Assembly: GCA_007922225.1 (NCBI GenBank)
Contig: ML679954.1
Location: 24,511,003 to 24,575,002 of the forward strand
Direction: 5' to 3'
Origin: Emydura subglobosa
Taxonomy: Eukaryota > Chordata > Testudines > Chelidae
Length of the DNA stretch: 64,000 nucleotides
A program made the translations under genes and the position numbers. The notes under the pieces are model-generated. The model was not told where the DNA came from, did not search any database, and saw only the letters and a program-made list of their open reading frames with translations. Shown piece by piece: positions 1 through 11,503 of this stretch. Every line of letters begins with the position of its first letter. Within the stretch, counting starts at the first letter, position 1.

Positions 1-1697
1 TGATGTACACACGAGGCAGTGTTGAGAGCACAGAGCAATTAAACTGGATCTGTGAGGCCAGTAGAAACATTTTATGACTGATTATCTTTCTTAGCAACAA
101 TTTACATGAAAATATTGTCAATTTACATGCATGTTATGATGTCCATTGAAGTCAACAGAATTAAGCAATTTCCATCAACCAGTCCATAGTTTATGGAAGT
201 ACAAAACATCTTCTACAAAATTACCCAAATCTGTCTCTTTTTGTCCATCCTTGCTACCACAACCCACCAAGGTCCACCATTCTCACAGCTAGGCTTCTAC
301 AACCTCCTTCTCTCGTTGGATCTGATGTCCACTTTGTACCCCACAAATCCAAAATACTGCTTCCTATCTTTCTTTCCTTAGTATTTAGGAAAGTCTCTCT
401 CCACCCAAACGATTTCCCCAGTCTTAGTATGTGAAGCCATCTACATATTTTATCAATGATATTCTTGTTAGTGAACAAAAATATCAGTAAGTGAATATCA
501 CTCGTATTAAATGTGGTCCTGTACATGCTAATGTGGTCATTGTTTAAAATAATACCTCAGAGACAAATATACTTTGTGTTTATGTTGCTGTAATGAGGCT
601 TAGCAGTCTTTTGCTAGTTCGGGTGGGAAGTAATTCTGTGAACATCTTTCTGTAGAAAATATATCGATGTATTTACGAGACTTAAGAATTTTCATTAGAA
701 TTAATTACTGCAACCGGACAAGGACATTATGCAGGGGAGATTTTCAAAAGAATAAATGCCAGTTGGGGACCTAACTCCCATTAAAAATCAAAAGTTATCT
801 GCCCAATTGAAATTGTGTCTGAAAATTTCCCTTTTTAGTAACAACTACACATTAAGTGGATAATGCTAATGTCTCTCTCTCTCTTCCCATTCCCCTTTTC
901 TCCCCACACCCTCCATCCTCATTGGACTGAATTCAGGTTCCTATTTGATACGAGACAATCTAAGATATTTAGGAAGTGAAGTCCGAACTACTGAATATTA
1001 TTATGAGATAAATCTGTCTGGCCACTGGGTGTCAATGTTGATGTACTTTATATAAAGAGAAAAGAATTTAATAGGCAACAGAAAACAAACCTTTCTAAAT
1101 AGGTAGTATAAATGGATTGTTCAGGTTGACTGGAATAATTTGATTTGCTCCTCACCCATTAAAAAAAAAAAAGATTTGCTCTACAGTAATAAAGCGGAGA
1201 TGAACATTTCCCATTTTTCTTATGCTTGTTTAATATGTTTCAGATATGATCCCCTTATGGGACAGTTTGTGTTACAAACTGCAGCATGTTGCAGCAGCAT
1301 TAAAATTGCATTTAACAGGTTGATGAAGTTGATTATAAAGAAGAAAACTTCTTTTTAAATAAAAATCATAGTAATTGGCTGAAAGGAGAAATCTGCAGCC
1401 TCAGAAAAATCCATGAATTTTAACTGAAAATCTTACTAAGATTGTCCTGTATTCTTCAGCACTTGTCCCACTAGCTTTTTTTTTTTTTTAATCATCTAGC
1501 CCTTCTGATTTCTTGCTTACTACAATATAATGTATATATTTTGTAAATGGATGTATTTTGAAGACTGTGGATACATACCCTGAAGTGTGTTGACTTGCTG
1601 TCTTCACAATAGTGCATTTACTTTAAAAAACAGTTCAATGAAAACATTGCTGACTATTTCCCTATTGATTTTTGTATCAAGAACATGTGGCTAAGGG
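1..1697. other. Unique AT-rich noncoding sequence
   Basis: I see no gene here. The open frames are short, lack any family motif and look like chance frames. Around 735-800 there is a short stretch of the kind found in reptile SINE/foldback tails (it includes agattttcaaaag and then cctaactcccatt). A T14 run lies near 1477-1490. The rest is featureless to the eye. Confidence 0.5.
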
Positions 1698-1780
1698 TCA
1701 GATCTTCAGCTAGGGTGAATTGTCATAGCTCTATTGACTTTAGTGAAGCTATGCCACTTTATACTAGTTGAAAATGTAGC
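1698..1780. repeat. Foldback repeat (Chompy-like hairpin)
   Basis: A short imperfect hairpin. The left arm begins gatcttcagctagggtgaa and the right arm contains atgccactttatactagttg, with a centre around ctattgacttta. The arms pair imperfectly. Similar arms appear at 23.67, 26.05, 48.47 and 48.78 kb. This is the appearance of the short nonautonomous Harbinger-like 'Chompy' elements described in reptiles; the family name is my inference. Confidence 0.45.
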
Positions 1781-1949
1781 CAAACCTGTTCCTTCAGTGT
1801 GATGGGATACGCTTGTCCTGCTGTTTCATTTCAAGAGAGATCTAGAGATGAAGAGTGCTATATAAGTATTAAGTGTTGTTAATTATTATTAAGATCTCAA
1901 TTAGGAAAAACTTGAGTAAATGCTTAAATTCATTTTTTATTTGGGAGGA

Positions 1950-2065
1950 CACTTAAGCACATGCTTTCCTTTAAATACATGATTAAATTGGATTGACTTC
2001 AATGGAGTTTAAACACAGGCTTAAGCACTCTTCCTGAATAAGGATGCTTTTCTGAACTAGGGTCA
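1950..2065. repeat. Foldback repeat with TTAAGCACRTG arms
   Basis: An imperfect inverted repeat built from cttaagcacatgc on the left and caggcttaagcac on the right, around the centre gattgacttcaatgg. Related arms recur near 30.46, 33.76, 40.57 and 56.77 kb, so this is one member of a dispersed family. No coding content. Confidence 0.45.
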
Positions 2066-5000
2066 ACTTTATTATATTCTTATTATTTATTTATTATTGT
2101 TCATTGGAAGGATATCTCTTAGGAGAAAATCTAAGAGTTCTGAGTACACAAATTTCCAAATATTCTATTAAATATGCTTTTGACTGTTGGAATGATTGAA
2201 ATGATTGCTATTGTCTTTAAATACTATTGTAAAAGTGGCAGTTTACGTTACTGTGCTTTAAAAGATTTTTACTACCACAAAGTCACACACAGAATAAAAA
2301 ATGAAAATCACTTCAATCCTTACAATTTTGGGGGAAATGTATACACATTTTTTTCCAAAATTCACTGCATGGTTCTATTATCCCTGGTAATAGTAAGTGA
2401 CACTGATTAAAAAGAACTGTAGAAAAAGTGTATTACAGTTAAATGGTGTTTTACTAAACTACACTTTTTAAGAAATTCAGAATGCTGAGGGTTTAGATGA
2501 GAAATAGCCAATCTGAAATTGATTTAAATGTCTTCCTTTTGACATTTCTTCCTTTTCTTTATGGCTTCAGTTACCCCAGTGTTAAAAGTAGTTAAACCAT
2601 CTGGGCCATGCCCCAGCAGACTCATGGCTACCTCTCATATAATTATGTGGTTCCTGGAGGACAATTATAATTTAATTAAACTGAATAGTTCTTCCACCAC
2701 CTGGAATGCAAACATCAGACACCCCATATATCAATTATAAGTACCCACCTGGAGCTTATCAACAATACACATGGAAAGACCTAATACAGTCAGGGCTTTC
2801 TGACTCACATCAGGAAAGGACTTTTCCTGTCAGTTATAAAAGAATCCACACCCACAATGGGACATCTGGGAACTCAATGCCAAAAGCAATGGAACATTCT
2901 CAATGTCAAAGCTCATTTCTTGTGCTCGTACTCATCATCTGCGTCAATGGAAGCACTTACAGAATTATGGTACATGAAACCATTCCTCCTGACTGCTCCC
3001 TAGTGCACCTGCATCACAGGGAGGTAAAGCAAGACCCCAGCACTGTATATTGCTAGAGTGGGGTGACTAGAACTGCATACAGCACTAATGCTTCCAGAAA
3101 GGGTGAGTCTGAATAAGGAATGGGAATACCATAGCCATACCTTGCATTGGCTAAACCAATGAAGCTAATGTAGTTAGGAGTGTTTTTCAAGAAACAAAGT
3201 AAAGATTAAAAGCTGTGCTGAACTCTGGGAGAATGGAGAGGGGTGGTGAATATGGCATCATGCTATGTAGCAACCTTTTACTAGGTCAGGAACTGACAGT
3301 AATGGCAAGTAGACACGGGGGATCAAATCCCAATCAGTGTGTAGGCTTAACCTGGGTGAATCTTCCGTACCTTAGACAGGTACCCACAGAATTTGTCTTT
3401 TTTCTACACTTGGATAAACTTGCATAGCTTGTCGTGTCAATAAAGGCTCATTGAACTGATTTAAATGAGTGCATCTCACCACACTACCCCATAGAGCATA
3501 AGGAATTATGCCTATATTAATGAATAAATGATCTTCACTATAGTAGGGAGATTCTTCCTGCTGTCCCATCCCAGTGTGGCTCAGTATTGCAAGAGATCTA
3601 AGTCCCTCGCTTTGCATAGTTGTCCTTCACAATGTAAATTACTGTATACTTTAGCCTTGCAGCCATAAGGACAGAAATAATAATGAAGGGAGGTGTGAAG
3701 TTATACACTTCACTTTAGGAGAGTGCTAATTTTGGGCTTAATCCAAAAAACATTGATGTCTAGGGGTTTGTTTCTATTGACTTCATTGACTTTGTATCAG
3801 GCCCTTGTTTTTTAAAGCTCACTATATTTACTAGCTGCTCATCTTATTTATGAAAATGTGACATTGGTCTCTAAGGGAGTCATGCTGAGATATCTTAACT
3901 AGGGCAAAACTGCGAGGAATAGGACAGGCAATTCCCAATCTGGTTGTATTTCTTAAAAATTAGATTCACCAACCCAGCAACAAACCTCTTCTTAATTACC
4001 TTACTGGTTATCCAGAAGCCAATAATACAATTCCCTTAAAGCCATCTAGCCACTGGCTTCCACCCAGACAGCCAAGTCAAATATGATGGGGATTAATGAG
4101 TTCATCATATAAAAAGTTTTACCAATCTCAAAGGACCCGATACATTACACACCAGGTCAATGGATATGTCAGATCTTACCCAAATACATGCGTACAGCAA
4201 TTAACTAAATTAAAATTTGTTTAAAAAAAGAAAAGAAAAAGGGTAATGGTTAAAAGTTCATTATACATACAGATGAGACTGAAACCTTGGGTCAGTTTCG
4301 TAGCAGAGATGGTAAATTGCTTTTGCCAAAGTTCTTTTAGAAATCAGTTTCACAGGTTAAAGTCCAATAGATGGTCCATTTGTAGAGTGTTTCAATGCTC
4401 CCAGGAGAATTAGCAGGGCTATTCAGCTAGAGCTGAAGATCTTACCCTCATAACACAAACCCTCCCTGTCAAGGCTCAAGCAGGCCTAAGATAAACAGGA
4501 TCACATCCAAAGCTTTATTTATAGTCCTCTAGAAGGCTATGATAGTTTTATGATGGACATCACATCAGGCATTTCTTGGATCAAGAATAGGTAATTACCT
4601 GTGGCTTTGAAGTAACCTTTTTATTTCCTAGGCACACACACAGTAACCAGCTGCACTGATCAGCACAAGGTAATTATCCATTAAAAGGAAGTTATCACTC
4701 AAACTTCAAAGAAAAAGAAAAACAATGGTATTATTACATTCAAGTTCCATCTAAATGTTAATATCTTCCTTTGATTCCTAAATCAACAGAATACAGTGAC
4801 AGACAGGAAAAGCAGTTTATCTATCAAGATATATGTAAACACAGAAAAATGGAGACCTAACAATACAAGGTTACATTTCAAAACTCTAACCTATAGACAT
4901 GGCTTAGTTAGCTATTTACAAAGAATGGCCCTAAGTACCATCTGTATCTTCTTTTAAATGTCTCCAAAGATCAGGTTTGCGTTATTCAGCCTGTTAGTGG

Positions 5001-7394
5001 CTTAACCCTTCTTGGCTCAGTGTCACAGCAAGTAACTGTATTGACTTAGGTGGCACCACTAAAGTGAATAAGGTGAACAGAATTTGGGCTTAGTTCATCA
5101 GGGAGAGTGACACTGTGCATTCTCAGAAAAGCAGATAGACAGAGCGAGAATAATTCTTCAAATACTTACTACACAGAAAGATGCTCATTGTCGTGAGAAG
5201 TACCATTAAGCTTAAGTTTACATTGCGCTATGTCATATTACAAACCATAAATGCTCTAGGATAACACCACCGAGCAAGAATTCATATCCTCCACAACTGC
5301 TGGAATGCTAGATGCTTGGTTTCTAATGTAAATTCTCACCCCGCAATGCCACAAAAATCAGCTAAGAGTTTCTATTTATATCATTTTAACCATGTTGCAC
5401 AATAGACCTGACTGGATATAAACAATAATGCTGTAAGAGTTTGACAGAAAAATCTGTTCTTTTGTAAGAACTAGTCTTAATTGATAATATAAATTATAAA
5501 GGTCAGCATTGAATATCCTGCAAACTCTACCCAGCACAGTATCTATTAATGGGGTAGTCTCATTGAAGAACACGTAATATATATATTCAGTAAGGCATGT
5601 GACATAATTAAAGAGGTATAAATGCAAATACTTACCCTAACTTTCATGGCATGGTAGAGGAAAAAGCGTTTACAATAGAAAAGAAGCATGTGGAATTAAA
5701 GTGGCTGTGGATGACAAGATTCCATGCTTGTAATATGGCATAACATAAAATAAGAATATACGTTATTTATCGGAAATCTGGAAATGGATATAACTAGTTT
5801 GAAAGGTGCTGAGAGAGAATGCGTCAAAGTAGCTGCCTTGTGACTCTCTATCTACTACCTCTCCCTGCAAGGCACATAAATGAATGGAGACCTCATAAAT
5901 AAAAGGTCATGGAAAGAGATATTTGGCAGGCAGCAGTTACAAGCAGATGAACTCTCTGGATACTCACATTATATAGCTAGAAGTTAACAGCGATTAGAAA
6001 ATCTGCAACAAGAAAAAGGAGATACCATTTGGACGACTATGTCTGAAACCTCTAGTTTCCTTTCCCTCATACTGCTAAAGAATTAAATTCATATTTTTTT
6101 CTTTCTGGGTCGCAGAGGGCTACAATTTTCAAAACTTCTATTTGTATGCACATAAGTATTTGACCTGATCAAATATTGTTCATTGAATACTTAATCCAAT
6201 GACTATTGCTCTCATTTGGTGGTTAGTTTTTTGTGGTAGGTACACAGCTGTGGTCTTCAGCTGGCTGAATACTGTTGATCAACAACTTATATTATTCAGA
6301 ACTAGATTGTGATAGCCTCATTCACAATGAGAAGTACCGTTTTCCACAAAGTGTCCCATTGACTTCAGTGTTGTTCTGCAGCACAACTTGACCCTCAATG
6401 ACTGACAATATTTATCAAGTAATTTATCTGATCAGGGTTTTTTAATTCTAGTATTAGATCAGACCGAAACGCGAAATACAAAATTACATGCGTAACATCA
6501 GGAATTGTGACTGGTACAGCTTACAAGTGTCAGAGTTTTACCAAAACAGCCTAGTGAAAGCAATACCAAAAAGAAAAACAAACAAAAAACCCCTAAAACA
6601 TTAGGAGCAAGAGGAAATTGTAGATGAGAAAAAATGCACATATTAAGAGCTCACCACAATTTTTGCTGTGTTCTACAGTTCTCCAAAACCCCCAAATTAA
6701 AAAAAAAAAAAAGAATTCTGTCATCTTCCTTTGCCACAATACAGTCAGTCATCTCAATGTAAACAGACTTGCTACTATCATGTTCATGCACACAGCCTAG
6801 CAGAAAACTGTCTCCAGTCAATCCGTTCAAGGAACAAAAATGTGAACTCCGTTTTACACAAGAAGCAAATCTTGATTCCATTGAAGTGGATGGGGGGAAA
6901 AAGCTCTTACTACAGTGAGCCTAGGATTTCATTCCTAATAGACTGACCTCTCCATTCATTATAATTCAGAGTGAACTTCAAATTCTAACTTGGGATATGC
7001 AAGTTTTATTATTATTAAACATGGATCATTTTTAAAATTCGTCTTTCCTTTAAAAACAAATGAAATTAAAATGCTAAAAGCCCTATTAACTTTTCTTTTA
7101 ACTCACAAAATGAAAACTTTAAGATTTCTATGCCAATATTAACTTGACCACATTACAGTCTGTTTATTTTCCAAAGGGTCCAAAGGGAGTTGGCCATACA
7201 ACTCATTAAAATTCAATGGGATTTGGGTCACTATCTACCATAAACTCCTTTGAAATATGCAGCTATAACAACATAAAGAGAATTATGTTACACTACACAT
7301 TTAGGATGTGATTGTGCAACCCTTGAAGGAATGAAAGCAATGGACTACTTGTGTAAATTCTAATGAAGGAGAGTAAGGGCTGTATAATTTGCCC
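2066..7394. other. Long noncoding stretch without a recognisable gene
   Basis: About 5.3 kb with no gene that I can support. The frames here (for example 2706-3056, 116 codons) show no domain, signal or family resemblance. A partial foldback arm lies at about 3750-3815 (ctattgacttcattg followed by atcaggccctt). A(n)-rich runs occur near 4225-4245 and 6699-6712. Positions 3050-3110 faintly resemble the antisense of a CR1, but too weakly to annotate. Confidence 0.5.
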
Positions 7395-8402
7395 TTAAAT
7401 AATACATCCACTATAACTCCCACATTCTTTTCTGCAGTATTCCTTTGTAGGCAGTCTTTTCCCATTTTGTATAAGTGCAATGATTATTCCTTCCTAAGTG
7501 TAGTACTTTGCATTTGCCTTATTGAATGTCATCCTATTTAATTCAGGCTATTTCTCCATTTGTCACAATCATTTTGAATTCTAATTCTGTACTCCAAAAT
7601 GCTTGAAACCCCTCCTAGCTTGGCATTATCTGCAAACGTTGTAAGTGTACTCTCTATGCCATTTTCCAAATCATTTATGAAGAAATTGAATAGAACCAGA
7701 TCCGGGACAGATACCTGCGGGACCCACTCAATATGGCCTTCCAGCTTGACTGTAAACAACTGATAATTACTCTGAGGATGGTTTTCCAACCAGTTCTATA
7801 CCCATCTTGTAGTAGATTCACCTAGGCACTATTCCTCTAGTTTGGTTATGAGAAGGTCTTGTGAGATGGTATCAAAATCCTTATTAACTCAAGATATATC
7901 ACAGCTACTGCTTCCTCCACATCCACAAGGCTTGTTACCCTGTCAAAGAAGGATATTAGGTTTGTTTGCCATGATTTGTTCTTGACAAATTCATGTTGAC
8001 TGTTACTTTTTACCATATTATCTTCTAGCTGCTTATTAACGGATTGTTTGATTAGTTGCTTAATTATCTTTCCAGATACCAAAGTTAAGATGACTGATCT
8101 ATAATTCCAGGCATTGTCTTTATTCCTCTTTTTATAGATAGGTACTATATTTACCCTTTTTCAGTCTTCTGGGATCTCTCCCATTCTCCATGACTTCTCG
8201 GAGATAATCACTAATGGCTCAGAGATCTCTTCAGCCAGTTCCTTAAGTATTGTAGGATGTATTTCATTGGGCCCTGCCGACTTGAAGATATCTAACTTTT
8301 TAAAGTAATTCTTAGTTTATTCTTTCCCTATTTTAGCCTGAGATCCTACCCCATTTATAGTGATGTTCACTATGTAGGTCATCTGATCACTGCTAACCTT
8401 TA
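7395..8402 (-). mobile_element. CR1 LINE, inverted reverse-transcriptase segment
   Basis: An antisense segment of a CR1 non-LTR retrotransposon. Read on the minus strand it runs from the linker upstream of the reverse transcriptase (about 8400) through the RT palm to just past the catalytic motif (about 7560), then about 150 bp of downstream sequence. The segment ends abruptly at about 8402, where a sense-oriented CR1 3' end starts. It is damaged by many stops and frameshifts. Family assignment rests on the protein motifs in the two pseudogene entries within it. Confidence 0.85.
7538..8300 (-). pseudogene. CR1 ORF2 reverse transcriptase, broken
   Basis: Two open fragments on the minus strand carry the CR1 RT. 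The upstream one (8082 down to 7846) has the IIKQLIKQSVNKQLEDN stretch, then SNSQHEFVKNKS and TNLISFFDRV, which precede motif A in this family. Motif A itself is degraded (VIYLEL, where the family has VYLDFSKAFD, so the catalytic Asp is changed). The downstream fragment (7789 to 7538) has VLFNFFINDLENGIES and the motif C region, where the family's FADD reads FADN. Both catalytic sites are therefore damaged. No endonuclease domain is present. This is a dead retrotransposon relic, not a host gene. Confidence 0.8.
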
Positions 8403-8589
8403 TGGTCAAGCACTGGAAGAAATTACCTAGGAATATTGTGGAATCTCTGTCATTGACTAACCCATGTTAAAAACCCCCAAACACCTGTCAGGGATGATCT
8501 AGATAATATTTAGTCCTGCCTCACTGCAGAGGACTGAAATAGATGCTGTACTGAGGTCCCTTTCAGTCCTACATTTCTATGACTCTATG
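8402..8589 (+). mobile_element. CR1 LINE 3' end, sense orientation
   Basis: The 3' terminal part of a CR1: it starts in the tail region (caagcactggaag, then gtggaatctctgtcattg), continues through cacctgtcagggatgatc and gaggtccctttcagtcc, and ends at the short terminal repeat ttctatgactctatg. It abuts the inverted RT segment directly, so the two may be one insertion (see findings). Confidence 0.85.
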
Positions 8590-9139
8590 TTTATAAAATC
8601 AATCCACTTATTTTGTTTGAAAAACTTAACATCCTTCCTGAGTTTTATGGAAAAAATAATTTATTCCTCAGGTTTACCTGATCTTTAAGAGCCTGTCATC
8701 TAGTTTACAAAATAAACCTATTCTATGAAAACAAATTCAAAGTGAGAGATCATTACTGGAGTTGTTGCCTTGAATCGAGATGTCTCCTGTCTCATAATTC
8801 TTAAGACTATTTTATAGTACTGAAGGGTATTTTCTGAAGGCTTATAATAAACTATTCAGAAATAAATCATTTAAGAAGAGGTTTAGAATATTTTTAGTAT
8901 TTCATTCTACAACAGGAGAGGAAAGTATAAAGCAACTAATTTAGATGATAGGAGACTGATTCATAAAAAGAATACTGAATTTGTGAGCTTTTTACCCAGA
9001 CAGCGAGTCTTTTCTTAAGATGACTATAAAGCAAACATATAACACATCTCTTTCCACACCTATTTGAATTAATTTAGCTCCGAGTCCCACCCAATATTGT
9101 TCCCAAATAACTCAAATAGGGACTGACTATAGGGAGAGT
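8590..9139. other. Noncoding sequence between CR1 fragments
   Basis: About 550 bp of AT-rich sequence without a recognisable gene or repeat. Confidence 0.4.
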
Positions 9140-9201
9140 AGGAGTTGGACTAGGACTCCTGAGGTTCCTTTCAACCCTCATCTTCCCTATGATTCCATGA
9201 C
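9140..9201 (+). mobile_element. Short CR1 3' tail
   Basis: Only the last ~60 bp of a CR1 remain: ggagttggactaggactcc, gaggttcctttcaaccct, and the terminal cctatgattccatga. This extreme 5' truncation is typical of CR1 insertions. Confidence 0.7.
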
Positions 9202-9839
9202 AGTAATGGAAGGAGATGGTTAATGACTTTTAATTCCCTCAGAAGATAAAGTGTACTAATTTTTCAATCCATGGTTTATTCAGTAGTTGGGACTATGAAT
9301 ATGAGACCAGAATCAGAAAATAAAATAGGTTTAGGATCCTGTCATCTGCTGTTCACACTATCCCTCCTCATATCAGTAAAGATCAACAGGGAAGGTCCTG
9401 GTATTGAAGTTCCAGGACCAGAGGCAGGTGTCTCTGACTAAAGAATTGGTGCCTTTGGGATGCTTTTCCTCTTAATGGTCTGCTAAACTCTGATTCAAAC
9501 AAGTTTTCAGGCATGTTGCAAGGCACATATAGCCATTTGTACATTTGGTTGGTCCAGAATGTATTAAGTATGGATCAATTTTGAATTTATGCTGGGATTA
9601 GTCTGATGGCTCTATATGTTTGAGTTTGAGGCTCTCATCTCAGTGCCTGATAAACATTTGCTCATCACAAAAAACGAAAATATTATGTGGCATAATTGAA
9701 AGACTTCACTCAAAATGTAAATATATACAGCAGAGTTTTCAGTAACAACTGCAATATCTAGCCAAAATGGGTGCATTAAGGACCTCATCCAAAGCCCAGT
9801 TAGGTCTGTGGGAGCAGAAATGTTATTCAGTAAAGTCTT
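9202..9839. other. Noncoding sequence with a foldback arm
   Basis: No gene seen. Around 9780-9830 a single arm of a foldback family is visible (catccaaagcccagttagg followed by ctgtgggag). Confidence 0.4.
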
Positions 9840-10240
9840 GCATCACCCTTATAAAGTGGAAAAGTGAGCACTATTGTCCCCATTTTCACTAAAAGGAAGC
9901 TGAGCTACCAATACACCAAAGCCAACATTTTCAAACTTGGGTGCTGTAAAGTGAAGCACCACAATATATAATTAGACACCTGACTAGCCAGCCTCATTTT
10001 CAAAGCTACTGAATGCCTTCCTGAAGTTAACTTGAGGAGCTATGGATGTTCAGCACGTTTAAGATTCAGGACACTTACTTTAGATTCATAAATATATGAA
10101 TGCCTCAAGTTAGATACTCTGGATTAAAATGTGGGCCTAAGTAACTTGCCCCAGATCATACAAATTTCTGTGGCACTGTGAGGAATAGAACCAAATCTTC
10201 TGACTTCCACTCAAAGCCTTTCTCCTGGGTGTAATAGGCC
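9840..10240 (-). mobile_element. MIR/CORE-SINE, antisense, split by a foldback element
   Basis: Two antisense MIR pieces flank an insertion. The left piece holds attgtccccattttcac and gaagctgag, the complement of the MIR 3' half. The right piece (from about 10138) holds taacttgccccagatcatac and then gaatagaaccaaatcttc, the complement of the MIR core and tRNA-like head. They line up as a single MIR interrupted at 9921-10137. Confidence 0.65.
9921..10137. mobile_element. Foldback element (about 217 bp) inserted in the MIR
   Basis: The ends are inverted: the left end reads gccaacattttcaaacttgg and the right end finishes ggattaaaatgtgggc, whose complement is gcccacattttaatcc. Inside, cctgactagccagcc and gttcagcacg are interior parts of the same palindromic design. 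The arms are about 65 bp and imperfect. A partial arm of a similar element lies at 14190-14275. It has no coding capacity and is probably a nonautonomous DNA transposon. Confidence 0.55.
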
Positions 10241-11260
10241 TCATTTTCTACTATTGATTGTGGTGCAATGGATTGTTTTTGGAGACTAGGTATGAGGGGC
10301 TAGTAGGCGACTGCAATTCTATTGGCTGTTTGGATGTACTTGTAGTAGCAGGAGTTGAGACTGTGGCTATGTAATATTTCATATGTTCTTCATGTTTCCT
10401 TTATGTAGTTCTCTCCAGCTCATGGACTTGGTTTAAAAACTGGTTTGCAAGGCCTCCCCGACCTGAATTCTCATCACTGAATATTCTTTTTATCTCTTGC
10501 TGGATGGAGACTTAACCTGTGATGGCCATAGCAGCCTGATAAAATGTTTTCCTGATTCTCCAGATCCTTAATCATAAATTGTTGGTGTCAATGAACTTTA
10601 TGGGAATCTGGCTGGTTTTCCACACCCATCAGACACCAGTTGTCTTTTGGGTGCTGAATGTTGTTTTTTGGTTACAAAAAAATTCTATTTTCTTCCTGGG
10701 TCTCCATAATGATTTTGCTGACTCTGTCCTGCTTGCTCCTTTACTTCTGGAATTTCTGGAGGCAATTAAAATCAGCCTGCCCATGGGACACATTAAGTTA
10801 CACAGGTCAGGTTCTGGTCATTCAGACTTTTTTGGGGAGTTTAAAATATCTGTAACTGCTGAAATGCTTGAGCTATAGTCAATTACCAACGTCCAGCGCC
10901 TCCAAAAATGAGCAGTTTCATTTCCACTGCTTGCACTGGGCCATCCATGTTAGAGAAGTTGCACTGTTTTGAAGTGGTTCACAAAGGCTCCTGCACTGAT
11001 TCTTTTCCTTTTTCAAATCTGCTTAATCACCTAGGCTTTGAGTAATTTGCCTCTGTGCAATCACTTAGAGGATCTATCTAAGCCATTAGATATATGGCCC
11101 TGTGGATTTTACATTCTAGAGAACAATTTTTTCAGAATACGCTAATATAATAAAAATAACCAAACAGAGACATCAAGATACCAATGTTTCTAATATAATC
11201 AATGATTACAATTATACCATTTGCTTAAGTGCTTCTAAAAATGCATATCAGTTTAATAGA
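10241..11260. other. Noncoding stretch
   Basis: About 1 kb without a gene that I can support. The longest frame (10579-10878, 99 codons) is hydrophobic by composition but matches nothing I recognise, and an overlapping frame is equally open, which suggests chance. Confidence 0.4.
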
Positions 11261-11503
11261 AAGACAAGGTGGATAAGGTAAATATCTTTTTTTTTTTTTT
11301 TTTTTTTTTTGACCAAATCCTGTTTGAGACAGAGACAAAATTTCAGGCTTAAAGAGAGCACTTCTTCAGGTCAGAAGAAGAGCCCTGTGTAAGCTCGAAA
11401 GCTCGTCTATCTCACCAACAGAAGTTGGTCCAATAAAAGATATTACCTCACTCACTTTGTCTCTCTATCATCCCAGGACCAACACAGATACAACACTTTA
11501 TAC
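11261..11503 (+). mobile_element. Penelope-like element (PLE) tail with inverted stub
   Basis: The sense part runs from about 11311 to 11503: a degraded hammerhead-like region (gagc ... gctcgaaagctcg, 11380-11405), then ctcaccaacagaagttggtc, caataaaagatattacctca, and the terminal ccaggaccaacac. To the left, 11261-11288 (agacaaggtggataaggt then aatatctt) is the inverted copy of part of this tail. Between them is T24. The same two-part layout is seen at 38.3 kb. The PLE family assignment comes from the coding copy at 19.3 kb and from my memory of Neptune-type tails in reptiles. Confidence 0.6.
11287..11310. repeat. Poly-T tract (T24)
   Basis: An uninterrupted run of 24 T. It separates the inverted and sense parts of the PLE tail copy. 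Long mononucleotide runs are length-variable, and the count may also reflect sequencing error. Confidence 0.95.

Noticed and set aside
254..526. 90-codon minus-strand frame
   Set aside because: No motif, overlapped by a plus-strand frame of 62 codons, no splice-site support.
3050..3130. Antisense CR1 fragment
   Set aside because: Only about 20-30 bp resemble CR1, and the following sequence does not continue the match.
3310..3345. tRNA B-box-like gatcaaatccc
   Set aside because: No A box at the right distance and no cloverleaf. Probably a SINE scrap or chance.
10579..10878. 99-codon hydrophobic frame that looks like a membrane protein
   Set aside because: T-rich DNA gives hydrophobic translations. 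A second overlapping frame is also open and equally hydrophobic. No known family.
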